DNA of 64,000 nucleotides from the NCBI GenBank assembly GCA_036378175.1, contig DASUWY010000068.1, positions 1 to 64,000 on the forward strand, read 5' to 3'. Positions 18,006 through 26,576 of this stretch are shown here, piece by piece; position 1 is the first letter of the stretch, and the number at the start of each line of letters is the position of its first letter. This stretch comes from Thermoleophilaceae bacterium (GTDB taxonomy: Bacteria; Actinomycetota; Thermoleophilia; Solirubrobacterales; Thermoleophilaceae). A model generated the notes under the pieces. That model was not told where the DNA came from and ran no database searches. It was given only the letters and a program-made list of their open reading frames with translations. The position numbers and the translations under genes are program-made.

Positions 18006-19486
18006 TTCGCGCCCCCATGCTTCCGCCAGCCGCGCCTCACCCGGTCCACGAACGCCGCGGGCGCCTTGCGGTACAGGCCCGGAGCCATGTGGAACGCCTG
18101 CGCCTGAAGCTCGCCCCGGCGCCGCTCGCTCATGCCGCGGAGCGCAGCGAGGGACCCCTCCGACAGGTCGGCGCCGGGACCTGCGGAACGCTGCTCGAGC
18201 ACCACGAAGTCGTGGTCTTCGCCGAGCAGGTCGGAGAGGTCGTGTGCCTCTGAGGCAAGCTTCTTGATGCGTCGCGGCCCGGCCTCCTCGAGTATCTGAA
18301 GCGAGTACCAGAGGTCCTTCACGCGCTTGCGCCACTCGTGCAGGTGCTCCGGGCTCGGATCGTCCAGCGCGGCGCGGTAGGCGCGGCGGCCCCTTCGGTA
18401 CGCGCGGTCGAGGCCCGGTGACACGAGCCGGAAGCCGCGGTCGCGCAGCCGCCAGTCCGCCACACGGTCCTCCGCGGCGCGCAGTTCCGCGGCCAGCTCG
18501 GCCAGGAGCGGCGAGCCCTCTGTGAGCTCCGCCTGCAGCGCCTCGTACGCGCGCTCGAGCTGCGCGCGAAAGGCCGTCAGGTCCGCAGTCTCGTCCGAGT
18601 AGCGCTCGGTGAGCGAGTCGAGCGCCTCGATGAGAATGTGCGCGTCGCGCGGGCCGGACAGCGCGCGGCCGACGTCGCGGAAGCATGCGTTCTCGCGGCG
18701 GTACACGTCGTCGCCCACCTCATCGCGCACGAGCCTCACGATCGCGCGCAGCCGCTTGAGCGACTTGCGCGACTCGTGCACGGCGGTGCCGAAGCCCTCG
18801 TCGGTGCGCCCCTCGAGCCTGTCGAGCACCTCCTCGATCTGGCCGCGCGCGATGCGGCGGATGCCATCCGCCACCGGCTCGCGCATGTGCAGCTTGAACA
18901 CTCGCTCGGCGCGGGCGTTCGACTCGAGCTGCGCGAGCGCCTGGTTCTTGTACTGAGGCTCTCCCGTGACCTCGGGGCCGAACCAGTCGGGCGGCTCGAA
19001 GCCGGCGCTCGCCTCGAGCGTGGGGAACTCCACCTCCACCACCGCGAGGCCCGTGAGCCAGCCCGCGTACACGTCGAGCTCGTAGAGGAGCCCGTCGCCG
19101 GCGTCGATCCTGTGACGTGTCTTGCGGAGCCTGCGTCCCGCCGTGAACTTCCACAGCTCCTTGAAGCGCGCGGGGTCGATCTCGAACTCCTCCTCGAAGC
19201 GCGACTCGCCGCCGCCCGCCTTCATCGTGATGAGCGTGGAGGTGCCGGCTCGCCGCACGCGCAGCTCCACCTCGCCGTCGAGCGCCAGGTAGCCCTGCTC
19301 GATCTCCTCCCCCGGATGGTCGGACAGGTCCGGAAGCTCGTAGACGAGGAACTTGCGCTCGATCTCCACTCCCTCCAAGGTCCCATCATCCTGCTCCGCC
19401 CGCCGCGGGCGCCGCCCCTCGATCTGCACGATCGCCCACAGCACCACGATGAGGGCGGCGGCCACGCGCACGTTCCGCCCGTTCAT
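18002..19486 (-). CDS. CYTH-CHAD domain protein (triphosphate tunnel fold plus polyphosphate-binding helices)
   Basis: 494 residues. ATG 19486 overlaps the P-type ATPase stop by one base (TGATG). Residues 7-21 are hydrophobic, possibly a membrane anchor. CYTH begins with EIERKFLV, the ExExK signature (Glu41, Glu43, Lys45), and includes alternating charged strands such as ELRVRR and ELDVY. The C-terminal half is a CHAD helical domain with conserved histidine/arginine patches (VHESRKSLKRLRA, HEWRKRVKDLWY). CHAD domains bind polyphosphate and CYTH domains hydrolyse triphosphates. PPK2 is two genes upstream, so polyphosphate handling is a reasonable inference. Confidence 0.92.
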   Translation of the reverse strand: MNGRNVRVAAALIVVLWAIVQIEGRRPRRAEQDDGTLEGVEIERKFLVYELPDLSDHPGEEIEQGYLALDGEVELRVRRAGTSTLITMKAGGGESRFEEEFEIDPARFKELWKFTAGRRLRKTRHRIDAGDGLLYELDVYAGWLTGLAVVEVEFPTLEASAGFEPPDWFGPEVTGEPQYKNQALAQLESNARAERVFKLHMREPVADGIRRIARGQIEEVLDRLEGRTDEGFGTAVHESRKSLKRLRAIVRLVRDEVGDDVYRRENACFRDVGRALSGPRDAHILIEALDSLTERYSDETADLTAFRAQLERAYEALQAELTEGSPLLAELAAELRAAEDRVADWRLRDRGFRLVSPGLDRAYRRGRRAYRAALDDPSPEHLHEWRKRVKDLWYSLQILEEAGPRRIKKLASEAHDLSDLLGEDHDFVVLEQRSAGPGADLSEGSLAALRGMSERRRGELQAQAFHMAPGLYRKAPAAFVDRVRRGWRKHGGAK

Positions 19487-22197
19487 CACGCCGTCCTGTC
19501 TCGCGCCACGCGCTTGGCGATCTCCCAGAGCACGAACATGAGCGCAGCCGCCGCCAGCGCGAGGCCGAACTGCCCGGCGGTGAGCGGTCGCGTGTCGAGC
19601 AGCCGGTTGAAGGCGTCCATCTGGGTGACCATCACGGCGAGGATGAACTCGGCGAGCGCGGTGAGGTTGAGCATCCTGTTGTCGAACGTGTCCTGCGTGA
19701 GCGTGGAGAGGGTGGCGCTGCGGCACTCGTAGGCGGCCACGATCACCATCAGCGCGAACGCGGTGAGCCCGATCGAGGAGCCGATCGCCACGCTGCCGTA
19801 GTGCGACTTGCCGAACGCGATGAGGGCGTCGAGCACGATCGCCATGTAGAGGCCCGCCAGACCGGCGGTGAGCTTGAGCGGCACGGTCATGATCGATTCG
19901 TCACGGGGACGGGGACGCAACCGCATCAGGCCCGGGGTCTGCTTGTCAAGTCCGAGCGCGACTCCGAACGGCGCGCTCACGAGGAAGTGGATCCACAGCA
20001 CCTGGGGCGACGTGAACGGCTGCCCCGCCGCGATGTTCAGCAGCGTGGCCCCGAGGAACGTGAGCACGAACGCCACGAGCGTGATCAGCACGAAGCGGAT
20101 GTACTTCGTGAGGTTGTCGTAGAGCTTACGGCCCTGCTCCACGGCGTGCACGATCGTGGCGAAGTTGTCGTCCGAGAGGATCATCCGTCCGGCGTTCTTC
20201 GCCACCTCGGTGCCGCTGCCCATCGCGATGCCGATGTGCGCGGCCTTGATCGCGGGCGCGTCGTTCACGCCGTCGCCCGTCATCGCCACCACGTGGCCCT
20301 TCTGCTTGAGGGTGTCCACGAGCATCACCTTGTGCTCGGGGGCCACGCGTCCCACCACGCCGATGGCGTCGATCCGGTCGAGCCGCTCCTGCTCGTCCAT
20401 CGCGGCGAAGTCGGCGCCGAGGATCGCCTCGCCGTCGATCCCGAGCTGCTTGGCGATCGCCGCGCCCGTCACCACGTCGTCGCCCGTGACCATGCGCACG
20501 CGGATGTGCGCGCTCTGCGCGTTCTGCACCGCCGGCTTGGACTCCTCGCGCGCCGGATCGACCATGCCCACGAGGCTCGTCATCTCGAGCTCGGTCACGT
20601 ACGACAGGAGGTCGCCGTTCGGATCGAACGAGGACGGCTCGAGGTCGCGGTAGGCGGCCGCCATCACGCGGAGGCCGTCGCCCCCCATTCGCGCCACGTT
20701 CTCCTCCGCGCGCTTCATGAGGTCCTCGTCCCACGGAATGCTCTCGCCGCCCGCAAGCGCGGTGGTGGCGCGGCCCATCACGGCGGGCGCGGCACCCTTC
20801 ACATGGCAGCGCACCACCACGTTGCCGGCCGCGTCGTGCGCCGTGTTGAAGGTGGCCATGAGCTTGTAGGTGGGGTCGAACGGCAGAGTGGCGACGCGCT
20901 CGAAGCGCTCGCGCGTGGCGTCGATGTCGAGTCCCGCCTTGTGGGCGAGCACGAGCAGCGCGCCCTCCGTGGGATCGCCCACCACCTTGCCGCCCACCAG
21001 CTTCGCATCGCTCGCCACCACATAGGGGACGATCGCGGCGTCGATCGTGTCCGTGTTGCCCACCGCGTGATGCACCCTGCCCTCGAGCGCATATCCGCTG
21101 CCCGAGACCGTGTAGCGGTCGGTGGGGTCGAGCACCTCCACCGCCGTCACCTGGTTGAGCGTGAGCGTGCCCGTCTTGTCCGAGTTGATGGCCGAGGTCG
21201 AGCCGAGCGTCTCCACGGAGGTGAGGTCCTTCACCACCGCGCCCTGCTGTGCGAGGTCTGCCGCACCCAGGGAAAGGATCACCTGGAGCACCGTGGGCAT
21301 CGCTTCGGGGATGGACGCGATCGCGAGGGCCACGGCGGCGGTGAACAGCGCGTCCGCGGACTGGTCGCGCTGGAGGCCGAGCACGAACATGACCACCATC
21401 GTCAGCCCCGCGGCGGCCGCTATCCACAGCGTGAGCGTGTTGAGCTGCTTGGTGAGCGGCGTCTGCTCCTTCTCCGTGGTGGCGAGCATGCCGGCGATCT
21501 TTCCCACCTCGGTGTCCGCGCCCGTGGCCGTGACCACCACGAGCCCACTGCCGTGGGTCACCGGCGTGTGCATGAAGGCCATGTTGATCTGGTCGCCCGC
21601 GTTCAGCTCGGCGTCGTCGAGCTCCGTCGCCTGCTTCGCCACCGGCGTGCTCTCGCCCGTGAGCGCCGACTCGTCGATCTCGAGCGAGCTCGCCTCGAGG
21701 ATCCGGCCGTCGGCGGCCACGTCGTCGCCGGCCGCGATCACGAGGATGTCGCCCACCACCACGTCCTCGGCCGGGATTTCCGCCTCCTCGCCATCGCGGC
21801 GCACGCGGGCGCTCGTCTTCACCATCGACTTGAGCGCGTTCATCGCGCTCTCCGCCTTGCCCTCCTGGCGCAGCGCCACGATCGCGTTCACCACGGTGAT
21901 CGCCACGAGCAACGCGGCCGTGCTCCACTCCTTGATCACCAGCGACACGATCGCCGCGCCCACGAGGATCATCTGCATGTAGCTGCGGTACTGCTGCAGG
22001 AAGCGCTGCCAGCCCGGCACCGGCGGTTCCTCCGGCAGCGCGTTCGGCCCGTGCTGGCCGAGGAGATCGGCAGCCTGGGTCGAGGAGAGGCCCGCGGTGG
22101 GGTCCACGCCCAGGCGCTGCGCCGCCTCCTCGCCCGAGAGGGCGTACCAGCGCTCAGCGGGGCGCTGCTGCGAGGGCGCCTGTACGGCGGAAGCCAC
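19486..22197 (-). CDS. P-type cation-transporting ATPase
   Basis: 903 residues, P2-type layout: a cation ATPase N-domain (residues 15-60), A-domain TGES (180-183), phosphorylation motif SDKTGTLT (Asp340), KGAAP, MVTGDD and GDGVNDAP (641-648), and about ten membrane spans. Two ion-site regions are unusual. Helix 4 reads SIPEAMP (295-301) instead of IPEGLP, and helix 6 reads LWIHFLVSAPFG where Ca2+ pumps have an Asn/Thr-Asp pattern. The transported cation is therefore uncertain. The gene starts 6 bp after PPK2. Confidence 0.92.
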   Translation of the reverse strand: MASAVQAPSQQRPAERWYALSGEEAAQRLGVDPTAGLSSTQAADLLGQHGPNALPEEPPVPGWQRFLQQYRSYMQMILVGAAIVSLVIKEWSTAALLVAITVVNAIVALRQEGKAESAMNALKSMVKTSARVRRDGEEAEIPAEDVVVGDILVIAAGDDVAADGRILEASSLEIDESALTGESTPVAKQATELDDAELNAGDQINMAFMHTPVTHGSGLVVVTATGADTEVGKIAGMLATTEKEQTPLTKQLNTLTLWIAAAAGLTMVVMFVLGLQRDQSADALFTAAVALAIASIPEAMPTVLQVILSLGAADLAQQGAVVKDLTSVETLGSTSAINSDKTGTLTLNQVTAVEVLDPTDRYTVSGSGYALEGRVHHAVGNTDTIDAAIVPYVVASDAKLVGGKVVGDPTEGALLVLAHKAGLDIDATRERFERVATLPFDPTYKLMATFNTAHDAAGNVVVRCHVKGAAPAVMGRATTALAGGESIPWDEDLMKRAEENVARMGGDGLRVMAAAYRDLEPSSFDPNGDLLSYVTELEMTSLVGMVDPAREESKPAVQNAQSAHIRVRMVTGDDVVTGAAIAKQLGIDGEAILGADFAAMDEQERLDRIDAIGVVGRVAPEHKVMLVDTLKQKGHVVAMTGDGVNDAPAIKAAHIGIAMGSGTEVAKNAGRMILSDDNFATIVHAVEQGRKLYDNLTKYIRFVLITLVAFVLTFLGATLLNIAAGQPFTSPQVLWIHFLVSAPFGVALGLDKQTPGLMRLRPRPRDESIMTVPLKLTAGLAGLYMAIVLDALIAFGKSHYGSVAIGSSIGLTAFALMVIVAAYECRSATLSTLTQDTFDNRMLNLTALAEFILAVMVTQMDAFNRLLDTRPLTAGQFGLALAAAALMFVLWEIAKRVARDRTA

Positions 22198-22203
22198 CGG
22201 GCG

Positions 22204-23190
22204 TCACTCCGCGCCCGCGCCGTCGCTCGATGCGGCCGCGGCCTTCTCCCGCTGCTCCTCCTCGAACGGGTCGCGCGCAGCGCCCTTCGGAGCGGCCTCC
22301 TCGAGCTGCTTCTTGATGTCGAGCAGCTGCCGCCGCTGCTCTTCGCTCACCTCGGGGAAGCGAGGGTCGATCTTCATCAGTGCGTCCACGATCACCGCCG
22401 CCGCCGCGAGCCGCGCGTACCACTTGCGGTCGGCCGGGATCACGTACCAGGGAGCCCACTCGGTGCTCGTGTGCGAGAGCATCCGGGAGAATGCCTTCTG
22501 GTAGTCGTCCCAGAGCTCGCGCTCGCGCACGTCGGCCGCCGAGAACTTCCAGTTGTGCGTGGGGAGATCGATCCGCCGCAGCAGACGCCGCCGCTGCTCC
22601 TCCTTCGACATGTTGAGCAGCAGCTTCACAACGCGGATGCCGTTCTCGGTGAGGTAGCGCTCCCAGTCGTTGATCACCTCGTAGCGGCGCTTCCACACAT
22701 CGCCCTTCAGCGTCTCGGCGGGGAGCTGCTGGCGGTCGAGGTTCTCGGGGTGCACGCGCACCACCAGCACCTCTTCGTAGTGGGAGCGGTTGAAGATCCC
22801 GATCTGGCCGCGCTGCGGCACGCGCTGGGAGTAGCGCCAGAGGAAGTCGTGGTCGAGCTCCTCGGCGGACGGGACCTTGAAGCTGTGGACGGCCACACCC
22901 TGCGGGTTCACGCCGCTCAACACGTGCTTGATCGTGCCGTCCTTGCCCGCGGCGTCGAGCGCCTGCAGCACCACGAGCACGCCCCACGTGTCCTGCGCCG
23001 CCAGCTTCGCCTGGTACTCGGTGAGAAGCCGGACACCCTCGGCGAGCATCTCCCTGCCCTCGGTCTTCTTGCGGGCGCCCGCCTTGAAGCGCGGGTCGAA
23101 GTCCTTCTCGAGATCGACCTTCGAGCCGGGCTTCACGCGCAGCGGCTCGATGGCCTCGGCAATGCGCTTCCTCTGGGCGTTATCAGCCAT
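22204..23190 (-). CDS. ppk2: Polyphosphate kinase 2 family protein
   Basis: 328 residues from ATG 23190, which overlaps the YihY stop by 8 nt. Walker A ALDAAGKDGT (near residues 78-87), the PSAEELDHDFLWR block, Walker B-like IGIFNRSHYEE and the lid segment LPTHNWKFSAADVRERE are all in place. PPK2 transfers phosphate between polyphosphate and nucleotides; the single-domain form fits class I/III enzymes, and substrate class cannot be fixed by eye. The charged tail (EEEQREKAAAASSDG) is variable. Its operon neighbours include a CHAD protein that may bind the same polymer. Confidence 0.93.
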   Translation of the reverse strand: MADNAQRKRIAEAIEPLRVKPGSKVDLEKDFDPRFKAGARKKTEGREMLAEGVRLLTEYQAKLAAQDTWGVLVVLQALDAAGKDGTIKHVLSGVNPQGVAVHSFKVPSAEELDHDFLWRYSQRVPQRGQIGIFNRSHYEEVLVVRVHPENLDRQQLPAETLKGDVWKRRYEVINDWERYLTENGIRVVKLLLNMSKEEQRRRLLRRIDLPTHNWKFSAADVRERELWDDYQKAFSRMLSHTSTEWAPWYVIPADRKWYARLAAAAVIVDALMKIDPRFPEVSEEQRRQLLDIKKQLEEAAPKGAARDPFEEEQREKAAAASSDGAGAE

Positions 23191-24100
23191 CGCTCGACAG
23201 AGCATCCGTCGGCAGCGGCTCGGCTTCATCACCCCGATCGGATGAAAGCCCGCGCCGCTGCTCGAGAGTGGAGTTGAGGAACATCGCCGACACCGTGACC
23301 CGGGCCATCAGGTAGAGGCCGAGCAGCACGACCGTCGACGCGCCGAGCGCGCCGTAGAGCTTTGGCGAGCGCTCGAGCTTGTCGGCGAGGTAGTAGACGA
23401 CGAAGACGTGAATGCCCGTGATGCCCGCACCCACCACCACCGCGCCCGGCAGAAGCTCCTTCCATCCCGTGCGCTCCGCCCGCGGCAGGAGCAGGAACGC
23501 GAGCAGGGCCATCGCCGCGAACACGGCGATCACCATGACGGTGACCACCACACCGGCGAGGGCCGCGCGCTGCCTCACCCATGACGTGAACATCACGGCG
23601 ATCAGCGCGAGGACGAATATCCCCGTGAACGTCCCGCTCGCCTTCAGGGAATGGCGCATCCTGGTGGGCTTGATGCGCCAGGCCACAAAGGACGCCACCC
23701 GCAGCGCCCGCACCGCGCCCACGCCGAAATAGAGCATCAGCACGAATCCCACCGCCAGCAGGTACCAGCGGGAATGCGAGCCGCTCTGCACCGCGGAGGC
23801 CGCGGACTTCGCGGCCACGCCGCTGAGGCCGAAGTCCTTCGCCGTGGAGACCATGCTGCGCTGGTCAGCGCGCACCCAGAAGCTCGCCGCCGCCGCCACC
23901 ACGAGGCCGAAGGACACAAGCCAGAAGAAGAGCCGGTAGGCCAGCCCGCCGGCGAGCAGTCCGGCACCCGAGCGCTGCTCGCTCTCGAGCGACTCCAGCA
24001 CCGCCGGGGCCCACCGCAGGCGCTGCGCGCGCGCGAGCTGCCGCTCGCCCACCGCGCGGGCGGCCTCGACGCGAGCCTGCACTTTCTCCGTGGCAGGCAT
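23183..24100 (-). CDS. YihY/BrkB-family membrane protein
   Basis: 305 residues from ATG 24100, two bases after the upstream exporter stop. Six hydrophobic spans follow a basic N-terminus. AGGLAYRLFFWLVSFGLVV matches the start of the UPF0761/YihY family, and GALGASTVVLLGLYLMARV its end. The family's job is unsettled; despite older annotations it is not RNase BN. The C-terminal tail (RGDEAEPLPTD) is acidic. The stop overlaps PPK2, pointing to coupled translation. Confidence 0.85.
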   Translation of the reverse strand: MPATEKVQARVEAARAVGERQLARAQRLRWAPAVLESLESEQRSGAGLLAGGLAYRLFFWLVSFGLVVAAAASFWVRADQRSMVSTAKDFGLSGVAAKSAASAVQSGSHSRWYLLAVGFVLMLYFGVGAVRALRVASFVAWRIKPTRMRHSLKASGTFTGIFVLALIAVMFTSWVRQRAALAGVVVTVMVIAVFAAMALLAFLLLPRAERTGWKELLPGAVVVGAGITGIHVFVVYYLADKLERSPKLYGALGASTVVLLGLYLMARVTVSAMFLNSTLEQRRGLSSDRGDEAEPLPTDALSSDG

Positions 24101-24102
24101 CG

Positions 24103-25767
24103 TCAGGCCGGGGTGAGCGGCACCGGCTCGGGCGGGGCCGCCGGTGGCGGCTGTGCCGCCAAGCCCTCCTTGGCCAGCGGCCTGTTCGGCAGCCTGCGCG
24201 CGAACCAAAGCCCCACGAGCACGAAGCTCGACGCCACGAGAAGCGCGCCCTTCAGCGCCTGGATCTGAGCGTCGCTGTAGACGTCCACCACCGCGTTCAC
24301 CTGGTCGGGCGGCAAGCCCGCCTTCTTTGCGGTGGCCTCCGCCTGCGACTTCGAGACCATCTGCACGCCCTGCTGGCTGCCCTCGACGATCTGCTGCTTC
24401 ACGTTCGCGGGTATCGCGTCACTCGACTGGATCGCGCTGTGGAAACCGGACGTGAGCCCGGTGAGCAGCACGGCGCCGATCAGGGCCGTGCCGAGCGACT
24501 GGCCGAGGTTCTGCGCCACTCCCTGCACGCCGCCCGCCTCGCTCGAGCGCTTCTCGGACACCGACGACATCACCACGTTGCCGAGCTGCGAGATGGTGAG
24601 GCCGATGCCCGCGCCGAACCCGGCCATCGACACCGCGAATGCGCCGTCGTTCAGGTCGGGCGAGATCGTGCCCATGATCCCGAGGATCGACACCAGCAGA
24701 ATTCCCATGCCGATCTGAACCACGCGCCGTGGCGACATCCGCGCGGCCAATCCCGGCCCAACCAGTGCGGCGATCACCATCGCCACGGAGATGGGCAGGA
24801 TCTTCAACCCGGTCTGGAGCGCGTCCTTGCCGAGCACGAGCTGCAGGTAGAGCGGGAGCACGAAGAACGTGCCGGCGAGGATCAGGTACTGCGACATCAC
24901 GGAAGTGAGACCGGCACGCATCTGGGAGATCTTCAGAAGGTCCGAGCGCAGGAGCGGCGCGCGCGCGAAGCGCTCGAGGTGCTGTTCCCAGCGCGAGAAC
25001 GTGCCGAGCACCACAAGTCCGGCCATGATCACGAACGGGACGATCGACAGACCGAAGGGCGTGATGCGGGTGCCGTTGATGGTCAATGCACCGGTGGGCT
25101 TGAGAAGGCCCCAGGAGCTGATCTTCAGGATGCCGAACACCGTGAGCCCCATTCCGAGCGCCGAGAGCGCGGCACCGACCCTGTCGAGCTTCGTCTTCGG
25201 GACCGGGTCCGTCCGATCGTTGATCTTCTTGACGAAGAAGAGGATCGCCACCACCACCACGGTCTCGGCGGCGAACACCACGCGCCAGCTGAGCTCGGTC
25301 GTGACGAAGCCGCCGATCAGCGGTCCGGCGGCCGCGCCAGCGCCGGCGATTCCCCCGAGCAGCGCGAACGCGAGGGCGCGCTCGGTGCCCTCGTAGTTGG
25401 CCGCGGTGAGCGCGGCGATGGCTGGAATCACGAGCACAGCGCCAAGGCCTTCGATGCCCGACCAGCCGATGAAGAGCACGGTGATGTTGGGGCTGAGCGC
25501 CGTGATCAGCGAGCCGATCCCGTAGACGCCCAGGCCGATGGCGAACGCGCGGCGGAGGCCCCAGATGTCGCCCAGCTTCGCGCCGGTGAGCATGAACGCC
25601 GCCATCACGAGCGTGTAACAGGTGATCGCCGCCTGGAGCTGGGTGACCGTCGAGTCGAGGTCCTTCACAACCTGCGAGATCGACACGTTCATGACGGTGC
25701 TGTCGAGCACCATCACGAACTGGGCTGTGCCGAGCATGAGGATCGTCGTGCGCTTCTTGATCCTCAT
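24103..25767 (-). CDS. MFS multidrug exporter, DHA2 (14-TMS) family
   Basis: 554 residues with about fourteen spans. The N-terminus QFVMVLDSTVMNVSIS is the DHA2 helix-1 signature (motif D1), motif A is GAKLGDIWGLRRAF, and motif C-like LGGIAGAGAAAGPLIGG lies in helix 5. A ~70-residue extracytoplasmic loop precedes the last span. It probably exports toxic compounds by proton antiport. It starts 4 bp after the channel gene and ends 2 bp before YihY. Confidence 0.88.
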   Translation of the reverse strand: MRIKKRTTILMLGTAQFVMVLDSTVMNVSISQVVKDLDSTVTQLQAAITCYTLVMAAFMLTGAKLGDIWGLRRAFAIGLGVYGIGSLITALSPNITVLFIGWSGIEGLGAVLVIPAIAALTAANYEGTERALAFALLGGIAGAGAAAGPLIGGFVTTELSWRVVFAAETVVVVAILFFVKKINDRTDPVPKTKLDRVGAALSALGMGLTVFGILKISSWGLLKPTGALTINGTRITPFGLSIVPFVIMAGLVVLGTFSRWEQHLERFARAPLLRSDLLKISQMRAGLTSVMSQYLILAGTFFVLPLYLQLVLGKDALQTGLKILPISVAMVIAALVGPGLAARMSPRRVVQIGMGILLVSILGIMGTISPDLNDGAFAVSMAGFGAGIGLTISQLGNVVMSSVSEKRSSEAGGVQGVAQNLGQSLGTALIGAVLLTGLTSGFHSAIQSSDAIPANVKQQIVEGSQQGVQMVSKSQAEATAKKAGLPPDQVNAVVDVYSDAQIQALKGALLVASSFVLVGLWFARRLPNRPLAKEGLAAQPPPAAPPEPVPLTPA

Positions 25768-25771
25768 GCCC

Positions 25772-26524
25772 TCACGCCTCCGGAGCCTTGGAGTCCTCCC
25801 GGCGCAGCCGCATCACCTGCCCCGGCCGCCACAGGCTCACGAGCCCGGCGATCAGGGTGACCAGGAAGATCTGCCCGAGCAGCATCTCGAGCCCCGAGAA
25901 CATCTTGCCCGGCTGGTTCGCCGGCACGAGATTGCCGTAGCCGGTGGTGGTGAGCGTGGTGAAGCTGAAGAACACGTAGTCGCCGCGCCCGAGATGCGAC
26001 ACCCCGGCGAAGAAAGGCCCGGACTGGAGCCGGTCGACCCCGACGTAGAGGAACGTGAACAGCAGCCCGAAGATCAGGTAGACGCTGATCGCGCCGAGGA
26101 TCGTTCTGAAGCCCACCTCCGTCTCCGTCACAACCGCGCGCAGCACGGCGCCAGCGGCCACAGTGAGGAGCAGCATCTGGATCAGAGAGCTCACCCCGAG
26201 CAGCGGGGACGATCCCACCGCGGCGTTGATCACGGCCAGGAGCACGGCCACCGCGGCGAGCCGCGCCCCCCAGCGCACCAGCGGCGGCCGCGCCCGCGCG
26301 GACGCGAGTGCAATGGCCGCGGACGCGGCCGCAAGCGCCACCGTCACCACCGCCGCCCAGCCTGAGTAAGCCGTGACCGACGCGAACACGTACGTGAGCA
26401 GCACCAGCAGCAGCACGAGGCCGAAGGCGTTGGCGATGCGCCGCGCGAAGCGCGACCACCTCTCGCCGGGCTCTCGGGTCATGCCGAGGGGCGGTGACCG
26501 GCTCGTGAAGGTGGACTCCGGCAT
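25772..26524 (-). CDS. Potassium channel, single-pore ion transport protein
   Basis: 250 residues from ATG 26524; the frame extends upstream but would overlap the kinase gene. Six hydrophobic segments are visible. The pore loop FFSFTTLTTTGYGNLVP carries the K+ selectivity filter TTGYGN (residues 193-198) between the last two helices. There is no basic S4 helix and no RCK domain, so gating is not voltage- or TrkA-like as far as I can see. The 52-bp gap to the kinase upstream is the widest in the operon and might hold an internal promoter. Confidence 0.88.
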   Translation of the reverse strand: MPESTFTSRSPPLGMTREPGERWSRFARRIANAFGLVLLLVLLTYVFASVTAYSGWAAVVTVALAAASAAIALASARARPPLVRWGARLAAVAVLLAVINAAVGSSPLLGVSSLIQMLLLTVAAGAVLRAVVTETEVGFRTILGAISVYLIFGLLFTFLYVGVDRLQSGPFFAGVSHLGRGDYVFFSFTTLTTTGYGNLVPANQPGKMFSGLEMLLGQIFLVTLIAGLVSLWRPGQVMRLRREDSKAPEA

Positions 26525-26576
26525 GGTCCCATCGTTTGCCACGAGCGGGCTCGTGGCGTCATCACGTTGGGGTGAT

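Noticed and set aside
19801-23277. 1158-codon open frame on the plus strand
   Set aside because: It runs antisense through the P-type ATPase and PPK2, both of which have intact motifs; it is a shadow frame.
24439-25860. 473-codon frame opposite the DHA2 exporter
   Set aside because: Composed mostly of charged low-complexity residues; the minus-strand exporter has clear family signatures.
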